Shown: one piece after another, positions 27,097-36,251 of the stretch
Layout of the letters: every line of letters begins with the position of its first letter
Numbering within the stretch: the first letter of the stretch is position 1
Assembly (NCBI GenBank): GCA_001804815.1
Contig: MHBI01000099.1
Span: forward strand, 304,797 to 368,796
DNA length: 64,000 bases
Direction: 5' to 3'
Origin: Lentisphaerae bacterium GWF2_50_93
Lineage (GTDB): Bacteria > Verrucomicrobiota > Lentisphaeria > Victivallales > GWF2-50-93
The notes under the pieces: generated by a model
What the model saw: only the letters and a program-made list of their open reading frames with translations
What the model was told of the DNA's origin: nothing
Databases searched by the model: none
Made by a program: the position numbers and the translations under genes

Positions 27097-27873
27097 ATGG
27101 AACTTTTCCGGAAATCAGCGGGGTACCGCTTCCTTGATGCCTATGTGCTGGCAAATGTGGTGGAGCTGGGCACTGGCCATTTCTGCAGCAGCTTTCTCAA
27201 TGCACGCAATGATCCAGGAGGGCGCACTTACACGCAGATGACGCATGCGGCCCGTTCAGGCTGCAGGAATTTCGCCGAAGGCTCTGAACGGCTGATGACT
27301 TCCTACGCTACTGCGCTGGAACTTCTTGATGTGGCCCGAGCAAGCCTTTGCGAACTTCGCGACGACTACAACAAGTTCCTGATGATGAACTGGCAGGCGC
27401 CATGGGCGATGGACAGCAAAGAGGCCAGGCGCATCTATGGTGTCCGCCTTGATGCGCCTGATTATGGAAACGACATCAACCGCGGGATCTGCCTGCATGT
27501 AATGGCGCAATTCAGGAAGTTCGAACCGGAACTTTCCTCGGAAGACGGAATTGCAAGGGCAAACACTCTTCTGATCCTTATCACACGCACGCTCAATATG
27601 ATGGACAAGTATATAAAGAATATCGGAGAGGAATTTGTGGAGAAAGGAGGATTCCGTGAACGGCTTGGGACGGTGCGCAGCGAAGCAAGGACGCAGCAGA
27701 ACCATGAGCCTGCGGAAGCCCCCAAGTGCCCGAAATGCGGATCGCCAACCCGTTTGCGTAAGACACGAAAAGACAACAAACCTTTTTGGGGATGCTCTGA
27801 TTATCCCGCATGCCGCGGAATTGTGGAATATCTGGAGCCGGAAAAAAGTTTGATGCCGCTATCCAAGGCTTGA
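27097..27873 (+). CDS. Four-helix-bundle protein with C-terminal topoisomerase-type zinc finger
   Basis: A 258-residue protein. Residues ~1-190 are helical and carry the S23/four-helix-bundle hallmark THAARSGCRNFAEGSER; the C-terminus has PKCPKCGSPTRLRKTRKD then FWGCSDYPACRG, a zinc finger like those ending topoisomerase I. ATG 27097 has GAGGGGG upstream; a TTG 45 nt upstream lies inside a small repeat region (GATTGCGATCGATTGCAGTCG). S23-like bundles occur in rRNA intervening sequences but also stand alone, as here; the combination with a nucleic-acid-type zinc finger suggests RNA or DNA binding (inference). Confidence 0.8.
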   Translation: MELFRKSAGYRFLDAYVLANVVELGTGHFCSSFLNARNDPGGRTYTQMTHAARSGCRNFAEGSERLMTSYATALELLDVARASLCELRDDYNKFLMMNWQAPWAMDSKEARRIYGVRLDAPDYGNDINRGICLHVMAQFRKFEPELSSEDGIARANTLLILITRTLNMMDKYIKNIGEEFVEKGGFRERLGTVRSEARTQQNHEPAEAPKCPKCGSPTRLRKTRKDNKPFWGCSDYPACRGIVEYLEPEKSLMPLSKA

Positions 27874-27952
27874 TTCAGCTACATTTCCGGACTATCTTAC
27901 CTCAGCATTGAGAAATCAAAATTCCTATCATCTTGCGATAAGGGGGGCTCTT

Positions 27953-30916
27953 ATGGCTGTGAAAGAATTCAAGTTCAAGCTGGGAAATGTCAAGACCCGC
28001 AAGCTTTCACTACTCCATGACAGCGACGACAACAGCCTCCAGGTACTTGTTGATGGCAAGGTCGCGGACAGGGACGAGAAGGGCACCAGATACTTGATAG
28101 AAGATGATGCCGGCAATGAAATAAAGTTCGAATCCGGGCTCGACGAGAAATGGAGCCCGTGGCTCAAGGCCGACGGGGATGACGTCAAGCTTGCCCTGCC
28201 TCTGGCCTGGTACCAATGGGCCTGGATAGGGCTCCCGGTGATCCTTGTATTTGCAGGCGGACTGATAGGAGGAATGATTGGCGGAGCCACCACATACCTC
28301 AACATGCTTGTCATGCAGTCCAACCGTCCTGCAGTACTCCGATACGGCGTAACACTGGTATTGAGTTCTTCTGCCGTCGTCCTTTATGCCTTGCTTGCCG
28401 TCCTCCTTAATGTCACCCTAGGAACAAGCCAGGGTAAATCATTTGTCGACGCCTTCAAACAGGGATATGCCGGCGTTTCCGAATCCATGGGCGCTGGCCC
28501 TTCCAAGCCGGAAAACATCCCGAACGTATATGTTGACAATGGTTCCGGGTCGGTCCTGGAATTTTCTGTCGATGGAAAAGCCCAGGGCGAACTGGAACCC
28601 TTCGGGTATAAGCCAATGAATCTCAAGCCGGGCAGGCACAAATTCACATTTGCCGAGAACAAGAAGGATTTTGACACGGTCGAGGTGGAGATCGAGAAAA
28701 ACAAGGCATGCGTTGTAAATCCAAATGCACTCTCAATCTATGTCGTGGAAAAGGCGTCGTTCAGCTCATTCAATCTCGTTGTTGGAGGTGGGACAGGCTA
28801 CGAGACGGTCAAGGGACGGAAGAGTGTATCAGCCGACTACGGATTTGCCGAGGGCATTCCTGAAAAGATTGAAGTGAAGATGAAGGGCAGGGAGATGGGG
28901 CAGCTGACCTACCGGACAAAACTCCTGCGGTCCCTGCCGGAGAACCTCTCCAGCCTGGAGTCCTATACCCTGCTCAAAAATGATGCCGACACCCTGAACG
29001 TCTTCTATTATACCGACAAGGACTCCTTCATCTCCACCCTCCTTGCAGCCCTTGGCAAGGAACCAAGGAAGCCGGAATACCGTGACCTGCTGCTCGATTA
29101 TGCGTCCAAGTCGGAAAAATATGTCTTGAACACAGCCCTGAAATCCCTGAAGGCGTACGAGGAGCAAATCCCAGATGAAAAGCTCGCAGGCTTTGTCATG
29201 GCAGACGAAAAAGTCATTTCATCCGGAATGCCCTATGACAGTCCTGCAATCGACGGCAGATCCGGCTGGGCGATGAAAATCCTTCTCAAACGCGGGAAGC
29301 CGGACAGCCTCGTAAAGGATTTCGCAAAACTCCATCCCAACAAGAAGGGGCTTCTCCTCAAGTATGTAATGATGGAGGGGGATGACACTGTAAAAAAATC
29401 CCTGGTCGATGCGGTGTTCTCATCAGAAACCATACAGGATGAGTTCATGCTCAGCAGCCTGCTGACAATAGTTGCTTCAAAGGATTTTTCGCCGGATGAG
29501 GGACAGATGGAGAAGGTCGATGCGTACATCCCGAAGATCCAGCTGGAAAGGGCCAGGAAGCACTGGGAGGAAACCTGGAACTCAAAGGTCATGTCCTTGG
29601 CTGAGGGCGGAGCGAAGAACCAGTATCTCCAGAAGAAGCTTGTTGAATTGCTCAAGAACGAGGGCAGGGATTCAAAGGTGGTCATGATCATGGTCAAGAA
29701 CGGCGATTATAAGACCGTAGGCGAACTTTTTGCCGGCCTGAAGGGGTATGAAAAGCTTGATGTCCTGAGGCTGCTTCCGTCGGCTAAAGATGTCAAAGTC
29801 CCTGAAGAAGCCTTCAATATCGCATGGATGATTCTTGACGAGAAGGATGACAACCTATGGCGTTATGGCCTGCATTACCTTTCCGCAAATTCACCCTCGG
29901 CGGTTGACTTCCTCAGAAAAGCCTGGAGTTATTCGGCAAAGATTCCAGATGAGAAGAGGAGGACATCCTTCAACCGCGAGCTTATGTCGACATCATATTC
30001 AAAGCTGAATGAAATGGAACTGAAAGACCTCTGCGCGGTGGCCGCCGAGGCGCCTACTGAGGATTTCGTGAAGCAGGCAGTGGAGAAGCTGGAGCGTGAG
30101 GACGGGAAGCGTGCAGTGAATTTCGGTGCGCTCGCAAAAAGTTATCTGTCGGCCGGCGATGTGAACAGGGCGATGATCATGAGGCAGATGAAGAATGTGT
30201 CGTATATAAAGTTCGCCTTCCGGAAGCCGGATGAATTCAACGTTATCAGGGAGCTGCTGCAGCTGGGGCTTTCCGACAGGAATGCCGCGGCCAGGATCGG
30301 CGCGCTTGAGGCCGCATTGAGGATGGACAGTACGGAATTCCCGTCCGAAGACGAAGCAGCGAAAATAATAGCTTCCACTTCCCCGGAACAGGGCAGGAGC
30401 AGCCTGAAAAAGGAATATGAAAGATGGATCTGCGAAGCATGGCGGAGCAAGACCAATGACAGGAATAGCAGGGCGAAGGCGCTGCAGAAGATTGCCGCGG
30501 TCCTTGAAGGAACGGAAGACAAGGAAATTGCGAAGTTCGCAAACAGCTCGCTGAGCAATCCTGACGAGGCGGAGAAGCCTTATATCGAAGCGCTGCTCAG
30601 GATTGCCGATAAAAACAAACTTCCAGATGCCAGGGAGGACTGCCTGAGGCGAGTGGCAGGCCTTGACGTCCAGAAGAATCCTGCGGTTCTGGCGCAGCTG
30701 ATGAAATCACTGGACGATCCGGATCTGAAAGTAAGATATCAGGCGTTCTGTCTTCTGGCGCCGAAATCTCGCGACTTCAAGGATGGGAAAATCATTGCCA
30801 TGCTAAAAGCTGCCGCCGCGAAGGAGGCTGATCTGAAAACCAAGGCCGACATGGAACGGACTTTGAAGTCATATCTTCCGGCGACTCCTCGGCCCAATCC
30901 TCCAGCCAGGCGCTGA
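27953..30916 (+). CDS. Large membrane protein with PEGA-like and helical-repeat regions
   Basis: A 987-residue protein of unknown function. The ATG at 27953 has AAGGGGGG upstream; a TTG 45 nt earlier is less likely. Residues ~1-80 form a soluble domain, followed by two or three transmembrane segments (~85-160, with GGLIGGMIGGATTYL and VLSSSAVVLYALLAVLL). Residues ~185-260 look like a PEGA-type beta domain (VYVDNGSGSVLEFSVDGK), and the remaining ~700 residues are alpha-helical with HEAT-like pairs near the end (LMKSLDDPDLKVRYQAFCLL). It may be a scaffold or envelope-associated sensor. No catalytic motif was seen. Confidence 0.7.
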   Translation: MAVKEFKFKLGNVKTRKLSLLHDSDDNSLQVLVDGKVADRDEKGTRYLIEDDAGNEIKFESGLDEKWSPWLKADGDDVKLALPLAWYQWAWIGLPVILVFAGGLIGGMIGGATTYLNMLVMQSNRPAVLRYGVTLVLSSSAVVLYALLAVLLNVTLGTSQGKSFVDAFKQGYAGVSESMGAGPSKPENIPNVYVDNGSGSVLEFSVDGKAQGELEPFGYKPMNLKPGRHKFTFAENKKDFDTVEVEIEKNKACVVNPNALSIYVVEKASFSSFNLVVGGGTGYETVKGRKSVSADYGFAEGIPEKIEVKMKGREMGQLTYRTKLLRSLPENLSSLESYTLLKNDADTLNVFYYTDKDSFISTLLAALGKEPRKPEYRDLLLDYASKSEKYVLNTALKSLKAYEEQIPDEKLAGFVMADEKVISSGMPYDSPAIDGRSGWAMKILLKRGKPDSLVKDFAKLHPNKKGLLLKYVMMEGDDTVKKSLVDAVFSSETIQDEFMLSSLLTIVASKDFSPDEGQMEKVDAYIPKIQLERARKHWEETWNSKVMSLAEGGAKNQYLQKKLVELLKNEGRDSKVVMIMVKNGDYKTVGELFAGLKGYEKLDVLRLLPSAKDVKVPEEAFNIAWMILDEKDDNLWRYGLHYLSANSPSAVDFLRKAWSYSAKIPDEKRRTSFNRELMSTSYSKLNEMELKDLCAVAAEAPTEDFVKQAVEKLEREDGKRAVNFGALAKSYLSAGDVNRAMIMRQMKNVSYIKFAFRKPDEFNVIRELLQLGLSDRNAAARIGALEAALRMDSTEFPSEDEAAKIIASTSPEQGRSSLKKEYERWICEAWRSKTNDRNSRAKALQKIAAVLEGTEDKEIAKFANSSLSNPDEAEKPYIEALLRIADKNKLPDAREDCLRRVAGLDVQKNPAVLAQLMKSLDDPDLKVRYQAFCLLAPKSRDFKDGKIIAMLKAAAAKEADLKTKADMERTLKSYLPATPRPNPPARR

Positions 30917-30932
30917 ACTTGAAATCCCCGGT

Positions 30933-30958
30933 TGTGACAGAATATTCCACGTGTCACA
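30933..30958. terminator. Stem-loop after the large membrane-protein gene
   Basis: TGTGACA and TGTCACA form a 7-bp stem around a 12-nt loop, 17 nt past the stop codon, followed by GGTTTTGCG. The T run is short, so this is a possible terminator or an operator-like site rather than a certain one. Confidence 0.35.
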
Positions 30959-30995
30959 GGTTTTGCGCCAAACTGTCACTTCTTCCATCCTTCCG

Positions 30996-31005
30996 GCAAT
31001 ATTGC
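30996..31005. promoter_or_regulatory. Palindrome upstream of the Hsp20 promoter
   Basis: GCAATATTGC is a perfect 10-bp palindrome, with a second ATATTGC half site about 20 bp downstream. It lies 56-65 bp before the sigma-54-like promoter, a plausible place for an activator or repressor of the heat-shock gene. Confidence 0.35.
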
Positions 31006-31060
31006 TGTAATATGCATATCATATTGCAGTCAAAAAAGATATGACGTAATAAAAATCCAA

Positions 31061-31076
31061 TGGCACATCTTGTGCT
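31061..31076 (+). promoter_or_regulatory. Possible sigma-54 promoter of the Hsp20 gene
   Basis: TGGCACATCTTGTGCT has GG and GC exactly 10 nt apart and matches the -24/-12 consensus TGGCAC-N5-TTGC at nearly all positions (TGGC and GC invariant). It lies about 43 nt before the ATG at 31119. Single matches can arise by chance, so an enhancer-binding protein site or expression data would be needed. Confidence 0.45.
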
Positions 31077-31118
31077 TGACTCAGGTTGGCTAGTAAAATT
31101 AAAAGGAGGTGGATTAAC

Positions 31119-31631
31119 ATGAAACATCTTCCAACAGTGAGAAAGGGACATGCTTCCATGGCTAGGACGATGGAACATCCTTTCAACAGCGTACCAAGTG
31201 TACCGCGAATGATGACCGATATGTTTGAATGGTTCTCCAGGGATCTCGGAGAAATCCGTCTTCCTTCAATGGAACGCTTCTGGAAGGAGCCAGGCTTGAT
31301 CTCAACGAAATTTGACATTTCGGAGACCAAGGACGCCTATAATATCACGGCCGAACTGCCAGGACTTGAGGAAAAAGACATTGAACTGACGATGGACCAT
31401 GACAATCTTGTCCTGTCAGGTGAGAAGAAACAGGAGAAGGAGGAGAAGAAGAAGAACTATTTCTTCTCGGAGAGCAGCTATGGCCAGTATTACAGGTCGA
31501 TCCCGATGCCATGGGGAGTTGACAGCGAGAAGATCAAGGCAACCTTCAGAAAGGGAGTCCTCAGGGTGAACCTTCCGAAGACTGAGATAGCTAAGATGGA
31601 ACGTCGGAAAGTGAAGATCACCTGTGATTGA
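31119..31631 (+). CDS. Small heat shock protein (Hsp20/alpha-crystallin)
   Basis: A 170-residue Hsp20. The alpha-crystallin domain spans residues ~55-165, with YNITAELPGLEEKDIEL, a Lys/Glu-rich loop (EKKQEKEEKKKN), and the G-x-L motif in FRKGVLRVNLPK. It holds unfolded proteins in an ATP-independent manner. The ATG is set by an excellent AAGGAGGTGG site 7-8 nt upstream; in-frame codons before it overlap the promoter. A sigma-54-like promoter lies upstream and an intrinsic terminator lies downstream, so it is probably monocistronic. Confidence 0.95.
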   Translation: MKHLPTVRKGHASMARTMEHPFNSVPSVPRMMTDMFEWFSRDLGEIRLPSMERFWKEPGLISTKFDISETKDAYNITAELPGLEEKDIELTMDHDNLVLSGEKKQEKEEKKKNYFFSESSYGQYYRSIPMPWGVDSEKIKATFRKGVLRVNLPKTEIAKMERRKVKITCD

Positions 31632-31656
31632 ACACCCTTTTTGACCATAGTGGGGG

Positions 31657-31686
31657 AACCGGGAGGAGGCCCGGTTTCTTCTTTTT
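31657..31686 (+). terminator. Intrinsic terminator of the Hsp20 gene
   Basis: AACCGGG and CCCGGTT form a 7-bp GC-rich stem with loop AGGAGG, followed by TCTTCTTTTT. This is a standard Rho-independent terminator, 26 nt past the stop codon. Confidence 0.85.
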
Positions 31687-31907
31687 GCGCCCTGAAATTC
31701 CTCCTTGAATTTAAAATGATAAATTTTTAACAATTGATTTGGAAAAAACATCCTTCCTGTGTTAACTTACGAAGTTTTTCCGCTGATTATATCATCTAAT
31801 GAAATCAGATTGAAAAATCCCCTGTTTTCCGACAGTGCCAGCAGGGGGCGACCATGTTCAATATATACGCAAATTTAACAAGTTAGACTCAAACAAGGAG
31901 AAGTAAA

Positions 31908-34900
31908 ATGGCTGGTAAAATGGTGACGATTGACGGCAACTATGCCGCATCACACGTGGCCTACGCTTTCAGCGAAGTGGCCGCGATCTACCCTATCACA
32001 CCCTCGTCTACAATGGGCGAATACGCGGACGAATGGGCAAGTCAGGGCAAGAAGAATCTTTTCGGAAAACCCGTAGTGATCGCCGAGATGCAGTCCGAAG
32101 GCGGCGCCGCAGGCGCAGTACACGGCTCACTCAGTGCCGGTGCGATGACAACAACTTTCACATGCTCGCAGGGACTTCTGCTGATGATCCCCAACATGTA
32201 CAAGATCGCAGGAGAAATGATCCCGACCGTGTTCCATGTCTCGGCACGCTCTCTCGCATGCCAGTCCCTCTCGATCTTCGGAGACCACTCCGACGTTATG
32301 TCCGTACGCCAGACAGGGTTCGCCCTGATGAGCGCGGCATCGATCCAGGAGACATTGGACCTCGCTCTAGTATCCCACCTGGCGACTCTCAAGACGCAGA
32401 TCCCCTTCCTCAACTTCTTCGACGGATTCCGCACTTCGCATGAAGTCCAGAAGGTATACGACCTCAGCTACGACGACATGCTGAAGCTGGTCGAACCGGA
32501 AATGATCGAGCGTTTCCGCAGCCGTGCAATGAGGCCTGAAAATCCGTTCATCAAGGTTGCCGCCCAGAATCCCGACGTATATTTCCAGGGCCGCGAGACC
32601 ACGAACAACCAGTATGCCGTCTGTCCTTCAATCGTCCAGGAATACATGGATAAGGTCGCCAAACTCACCGGCCGCCAGTACCATCTGTTCGACTACTACG
32701 GCGACAAGAACGCCGAGAATATCCTAATTGCAATGGGATCCGGTTGCGAGACCATCGAGGAAACAATCGACTACCTTAATAAGAAAGGTGGCAAAGTAGG
32801 TCTCATCAAGATCCATCTCTACCGTCCGTTCGCCACTGAGGCGTTCCTCAAGACCATTCCGGCAAGCGTCAAGAAGATCGCAGTCCTCGACAGGACCAAG
32901 GAACCAGGATCAATCGGCGAACCCCTCTATATGGATGTCGTCACAGCCCTCCAGGGCAGGAGCATCAAGGTCATCGGCGGACGCTACGGACTTTCAAGCA
33001 AGGAGTTCACTCCTTCAATGGTCAAGTCCGTATACGACCACCTCGCCGGCAAATGCACACACAACTTCACGGTCGGCATCGAAGACGACGTGTCCAACCT
33101 CTCCCTCCCTGTAAAGGAAATGATCCACACCGAACCTGAAGACACCTTCGGCTGCATGTTCTGGGGCCTCGGATCAGATGGAACGGTCGGCGCGAACAAG
33201 GAATCCATCAAGATCATCGGTGACAACACAGACATGTTCGCACAGGGATATTTCGTATACGACTCAAAGAAGTCCTACGGAATCACAGTATCCCACCTGC
33301 GCTTCGGAAAGAGCCCTATCCGCTCACCATACCTTGTATACAGCCCCAACTTCGTCGCATGCCACAATCCGGCCTACATCGGCCGCTATGACATGCTAGA
33401 CGGAATCAAGGAAGGCGGCGTTTTCCTCCTGAACTCGGAATTTGACAGCGCACACGTATTCAACCACCTGAGCGAGGACCTCCAGAAGACGATCATCGCC
33501 AAGAAGTTGAAGTTCTACAATATCGACGCCCTCAAGATCTCCGAAAAGGCCGGCCTCGGCGCAAGGATCAACACAGTCATGATGACTGCGTTCTTCGCAA
33601 TTTCCGGAGTACTTCCCAAGGACAAGGCTATCGACCTCATCAAGACCTCGATCAAGAAGGCCTATGGCAGGAAGGGCGAGGACATCGTCAAGAAGAACTG
33701 GGAATGCGTCGACGCGACCACTGCAGCCCTCGAGGAAATCAAGGTGCCTGCGACGATCACGGGCTCTGTCAAGCCTGCGAAGCTCATCGCAGACGATGCT
33801 CCGGCATTTGCCAAGGACATCATCAAGCCCCTCATGCATCTCAAGGGAGACGATGTTCCGGTTTCAAAGATGTCCTTCGACGGTGTCATTCCGACTGGCA
33901 CATCCGCCCTCGAGAAACGCTGTATCGCACCGCGCGTTCCTAAATGGGTTCCTGAGAACTGCATACAGTGCAATATGTGCGTGATGGCGTGTCCTCATGC
34001 CGTTGTGCGCGCCAAGCAGATGGATGCTGCGAGCCTCGCAGGCAAGCCTGCTTCCTTCAATACCGTCAAGTCGAAGACCAAGAACGACAAGAATCTCGAC
34101 TATAAGATCCAGCTCTTCGTCGACGACTGCACAGGATGCGGCGTCTGCGTAGAGACATGTCCCGCGAAGAACAAGGCCCTCGCGTTCTCGACCCTTGAGG
34201 CGGAACATGAGAAGGGTGAAGTGGCGAACTACAAGTTCTTCGACGCGCTTCCTGAGAACGTTCTCGACGGCGCAGGCGAAGACACTGTAAAGGGCGCGAT
34301 GTTCAAGAAGCCCCTCTTTGAGTTTTCCGGCGCATGCGCAGGCTGCGGCGAGACTCCTTACGTGAAGATGCTCACACAGCTCTTCGGCGAGAACATGGTT
34401 GTGGCCAACGCCACAGGATGCTCTTCGATCTATGGCGGAACATTCCCGACCGTACCGTACTGCAAGACCAAGGAAGGACGCGGTCCAGCATGGGGCAACT
34501 CCCTCTTCGAGGACAATGCGGAATACGGATACGGAATGCGTCTCGCTGTCGACAGCAACCGCGCCATACTCAAGATGAACGTCGAGAACCTCCTCAAGAT
34601 CGGTACGACCGCCGAACTCAAGTCGGCCCTTGAGAAATCACTCGCAGTCTGGGATATCAGGAAACCCGTTGCGATTGCCGCACAGGACGAAGTGAAGAAG
34701 GCGGTTCCCGCGGCCCTCAAACAGGCCTCCGGCGCAGCCAAGGACATGACAAGGAAGATACAGGAGCTCCAGGACTACTTCGTAGACAAGAGCGTCTGGA
34801 TCCTCGGTGGAGACGGATGGGCATATGACATCGGTTTCGGCGGACTCGACCACGTGGTCGCGCAGAACAGGAATGTCAACATCCTCGTCCTCGACACTGA

Positions 34901-35432
34901 AGTATACTCCAACACCGGCGGACAGGCCTCCAAGTCGACGCCTATCGGCGCAGTTGCGAAGTTCGCAAACGCCGGAATGCGCCTGACGAAGAAGAACCTT
35001 GGATTCATGTGCATGAGCTACGGCTACGTATATGTCGCATCGATTGCGATGGGCGCAAACCGTCCTCAGGCCCTGAAGGCCTTCCAGGAAGCTGAAGCAT
35101 ACAACGGTCCTTCAATCATCCTCGCATATTCAACATGCATAGCACACGGCTTTGACATGATGAAGTCGCAGACTGAGGAAAAACGCGCCGTTGAAGCCGG
35201 CTACTGGCCTCTGTACCGCTACAATCCTATGCTTGTGAACGAAGGCAAGAGCCCGTTCGTATGGGAGACAAAGGAAGCCACGGCGAGCTATCAGGAGTTC
35301 ATCAGGGGCGAAGGCCGTTACAAGGCCCTTCTCAAGACAGCTCCGGCAGAAGCCGAATCCATCTTCAAGATGGCCGAGGAAGACGCCAAGAGGCGCATGA
35401 GCTTCTACAAGAAACTCGGGGAAGTAATGTAA
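31908..35432 (+). CDS. nifJ: Pyruvate:ferredoxin (flavodoxin) oxidoreductase
   Basis: A single-chain, 1174-residue enzyme that oxidises pyruvate to acetyl-CoA and CO2 with ferredoxin as acceptor. All expected parts are seen: domain I (IYPITPSSTMGEYADEWASQ), a gamma-like central part, a 2x[4Fe-4S] ferredoxin region with CIQCNMCVMACPH and CTGCGVCVETCPA, the CAGCGETPYVK fourth-cluster motif, and the TPP-binding GGDGWAYDIGFGGLDH. Length is typical. AAGGAG precedes the ATG and a strong terminator follows. It implies an anaerobic, fermentative metabolism. Codon usage is strongly biased, as in a highly expressed gene. Confidence 0.97.
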   Translation: MAGKMVTIDGNYAASHVAYAFSEVAAIYPITPSSTMGEYADEWASQGKKNLFGKPVVIAEMQSEGGAAGAVHGSLSAGAMTTTFTCSQGLLLMIPNMYKIAGEMIPTVFHVSARSLACQSLSIFGDHSDVMSVRQTGFALMSAASIQETLDLALVSHLATLKTQIPFLNFFDGFRTSHEVQKVYDLSYDDMLKLVEPEMIERFRSRAMRPENPFIKVAAQNPDVYFQGRETTNNQYAVCPSIVQEYMDKVAKLTGRQYHLFDYYGDKNAENILIAMGSGCETIEETIDYLNKKGGKVGLIKIHLYRPFATEAFLKTIPASVKKIAVLDRTKEPGSIGEPLYMDVVTALQGRSIKVIGGRYGLSSKEFTPSMVKSVYDHLAGKCTHNFTVGIEDDVSNLSLPVKEMIHTEPEDTFGCMFWGLGSDGTVGANKESIKIIGDNTDMFAQGYFVYDSKKSYGITVSHLRFGKSPIRSPYLVYSPNFVACHNPAYIGRYDMLDGIKEGGVFLLNSEFDSAHVFNHLSEDLQKTIIAKKLKFYNIDALKISEKAGLGARINTVMMTAFFAISGVLPKDKAIDLIKTSIKKAYGRKGEDIVKKNWECVDATTAALEEIKVPATITGSVKPAKLIADDAPAFAKDIIKPLMHLKGDDVPVSKMSFDGVIPTGTSALEKRCIAPRVPKWVPENCIQCNMCVMACPHAVVRAKQMDAASLAGKPASFNTVKSKTKNDKNLDYKIQLFVDDCTGCGVCVETCPAKNKALAFSTLEAEHEKGEVANYKFFDALPENVLDGAGEDTVKGAMFKKPLFEFSGACAGCGETPYVKMLTQLFGENMVVANATGCSSIYGGTFPTVPYCKTKEGRGPAWGNSLFEDNAEYGYGMRLAVDSNRAILKMNVENLLKIGTTAELKSALEKSLAVWDIRKPVAIAAQDEVKKAVPAALKQASGAAKDMTRKIQELQDYFVDKSVWILGGDGWAYDIGFGGLDHVVAQNRNVNILVLDTEVYSNTGGQASKSTPIGAVAKFANAGMRLTKKNLGFMCMSYGYVYVASIAMGANRPQALKAFQEAEAYNGPSIILAYSTCIAHGFDMMKSQTEEKRAVEAGYWPLYRYNPMLVNEGKSPFVWETKEATASYQEFIRGEGRYKALLKTAPAEAESIFKMAEEDAKRRMSFYKKLGEVM

Positions 35433-35473
35433 GAATAATTTTTCACTGCGTGAAAAATTAAACTGTAAACTTG

Positions 35474-35507
35474 AAGCGGCGCGGAGAATTCCGCGCCGCT
35501 TTTTTTT
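35474..35507 (+). terminator. Intrinsic terminator of nifJ
   Basis: AAGCGGCGCGGA-GAAT-TCCGCGCCGCTT is a near-perfect 12-bp stem with a four-base loop, followed by eight T residues. It ends 75 nt past the nifJ stop codon. Confidence 0.95.
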
Positions 35508-35512
35508 GTAAG

Positions 35513-35625
35513 TAGGGGCGGGCTTTAGCCTGTCCCCATTCTTGAAGATCAAGATGGTACATGCTGAAGCACGTATCTACTCTTAAGTAGTGGCGGGCTT
35601 TAGCCCTGTCTACTATACGCATATC
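35513..35625. repeat. REP-like doublet, copy left of the transposase remnant
   Basis: Contains GGGCGGGCTTTAGCCTGTCCCC, then GGTACATGCTGAAGCACGTATC, then GGCGGGCTTTAGCCCTGTC: hairpins of the form GGTACRKGCT..AGCMYGTACC. The final 18 nt AGCCCTGTCTACTATACG (35602-35619) recur inverted at 36104-36121. Confidence 0.75.
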
Positions 35626-35679
35626 TCAGGAATTTCATCGAGAGGGCATCTGTATTTGATTTTGAGTCCGTGTTTGTTT

Positions 35680-36075
35680 ACAACCTGAAGGGTTGTCAGA
35701 TAGTAGCCGGAGGTCGGAGCATCGCGTAGACCTCCGGATGGAGATTAAAATTAATTCGCACCCTGGAGGGGTGCCAGAAACTGGCGGAGCATCTATGGGT
35801 TCAACATATTACAGCATTCATCATCATATTGTTTTCAGCACGAAGGCATCATCACAAGGTTACATTTGTGGATGAATTGAAACGGTTGTTGGAGAAGAAC
35901 GGTGTCAAATACGAACCGAAATATTTGTTGTGACGGTCGAATGATTATTAGAACGTATGATTCTGGCACCCCTTCAGGGTGCGATTCGTTTTCCCCCTTG
36001 ATCCGGGGGTATCGCAAGGCTCAACCCCCGGCTACTATCTCTCATCCCCCCGGGATGAAGATGGAGAAACTCGGG
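35680..36075. repeat. Palindromes around the decayed transposase
   Basis: Seen are CAACCTGAAGGGTTG, GACCTCCGGATGGAGATT-type units and the pair GCACCCTGGAGGGGTGC (upstream) and GGCACCCCTTCAGGGTGC (downstream), plus CCCCCTTGATCCGGGGG. These GC stems bracket the transposase remnant, as REP units bracket RAYT genes. Confidence 0.6.
35795..35933 (+). pseudogene. REP-associated tyrosine transposase (IS200-like) remnant
   Basis: The first frame reads MGSTYYSIHHHIVFSTK, the typical beginning of Y1 (IS200/RAYT) transposases. After a frameshift and large internal deletion, a second frame (35862-35933) reads TFVDELKRLLEKNGVKYEPK and ends YLL-stop, the typical C-terminus. The catalytic HUH histidines and tyrosine region are missing, so the copy is dead. 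It is flanked by palindromes and by 18-bp inverted repeats 485 bp apart. Confidence 0.75.
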
Positions 36076-36103
36076 AATTCATGTGTGGAGGTTGTAAAAT
36101 ATT

Positions 36104-36205
36104 CGTATAGTAGACAGGGCTTTAGCCTGTCCCCATTCTTGAAGATTAAGATGGTACATGCTGAAGCACGTACCTACTCTAAAGCACAGGCCTTGTGGGC
36201 TTGAC
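36104..36205. repeat. REP-like doublet, copy right of the transposase remnant
   Basis: Begins with CGTATAGTAGACAGGGCT, the inverted copy of 35602-35619, then repeats the sequence of the left copy (CCCCATTCTTGAAGATTAAG and GGTACATGCTGAAGCACGTACC) in the same orientation as at 35520-35580. It ends in ACAGGCCTTGTGGGCTTGAC, also present in variant form at 53032-53052. Confidence 0.75.
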
Positions 36206-36251
36206 TGTCAACGGGAACATAAATATTATTTTTTCAAAGTGTCTGGCAATT

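Noticed and set aside
27097..27873. Intervening sequence of a 23S rRNA gene (S23 type)
   Set aside because: No rRNA sequence flanks it and the protein has an added zinc finger; it is a free-standing gene.
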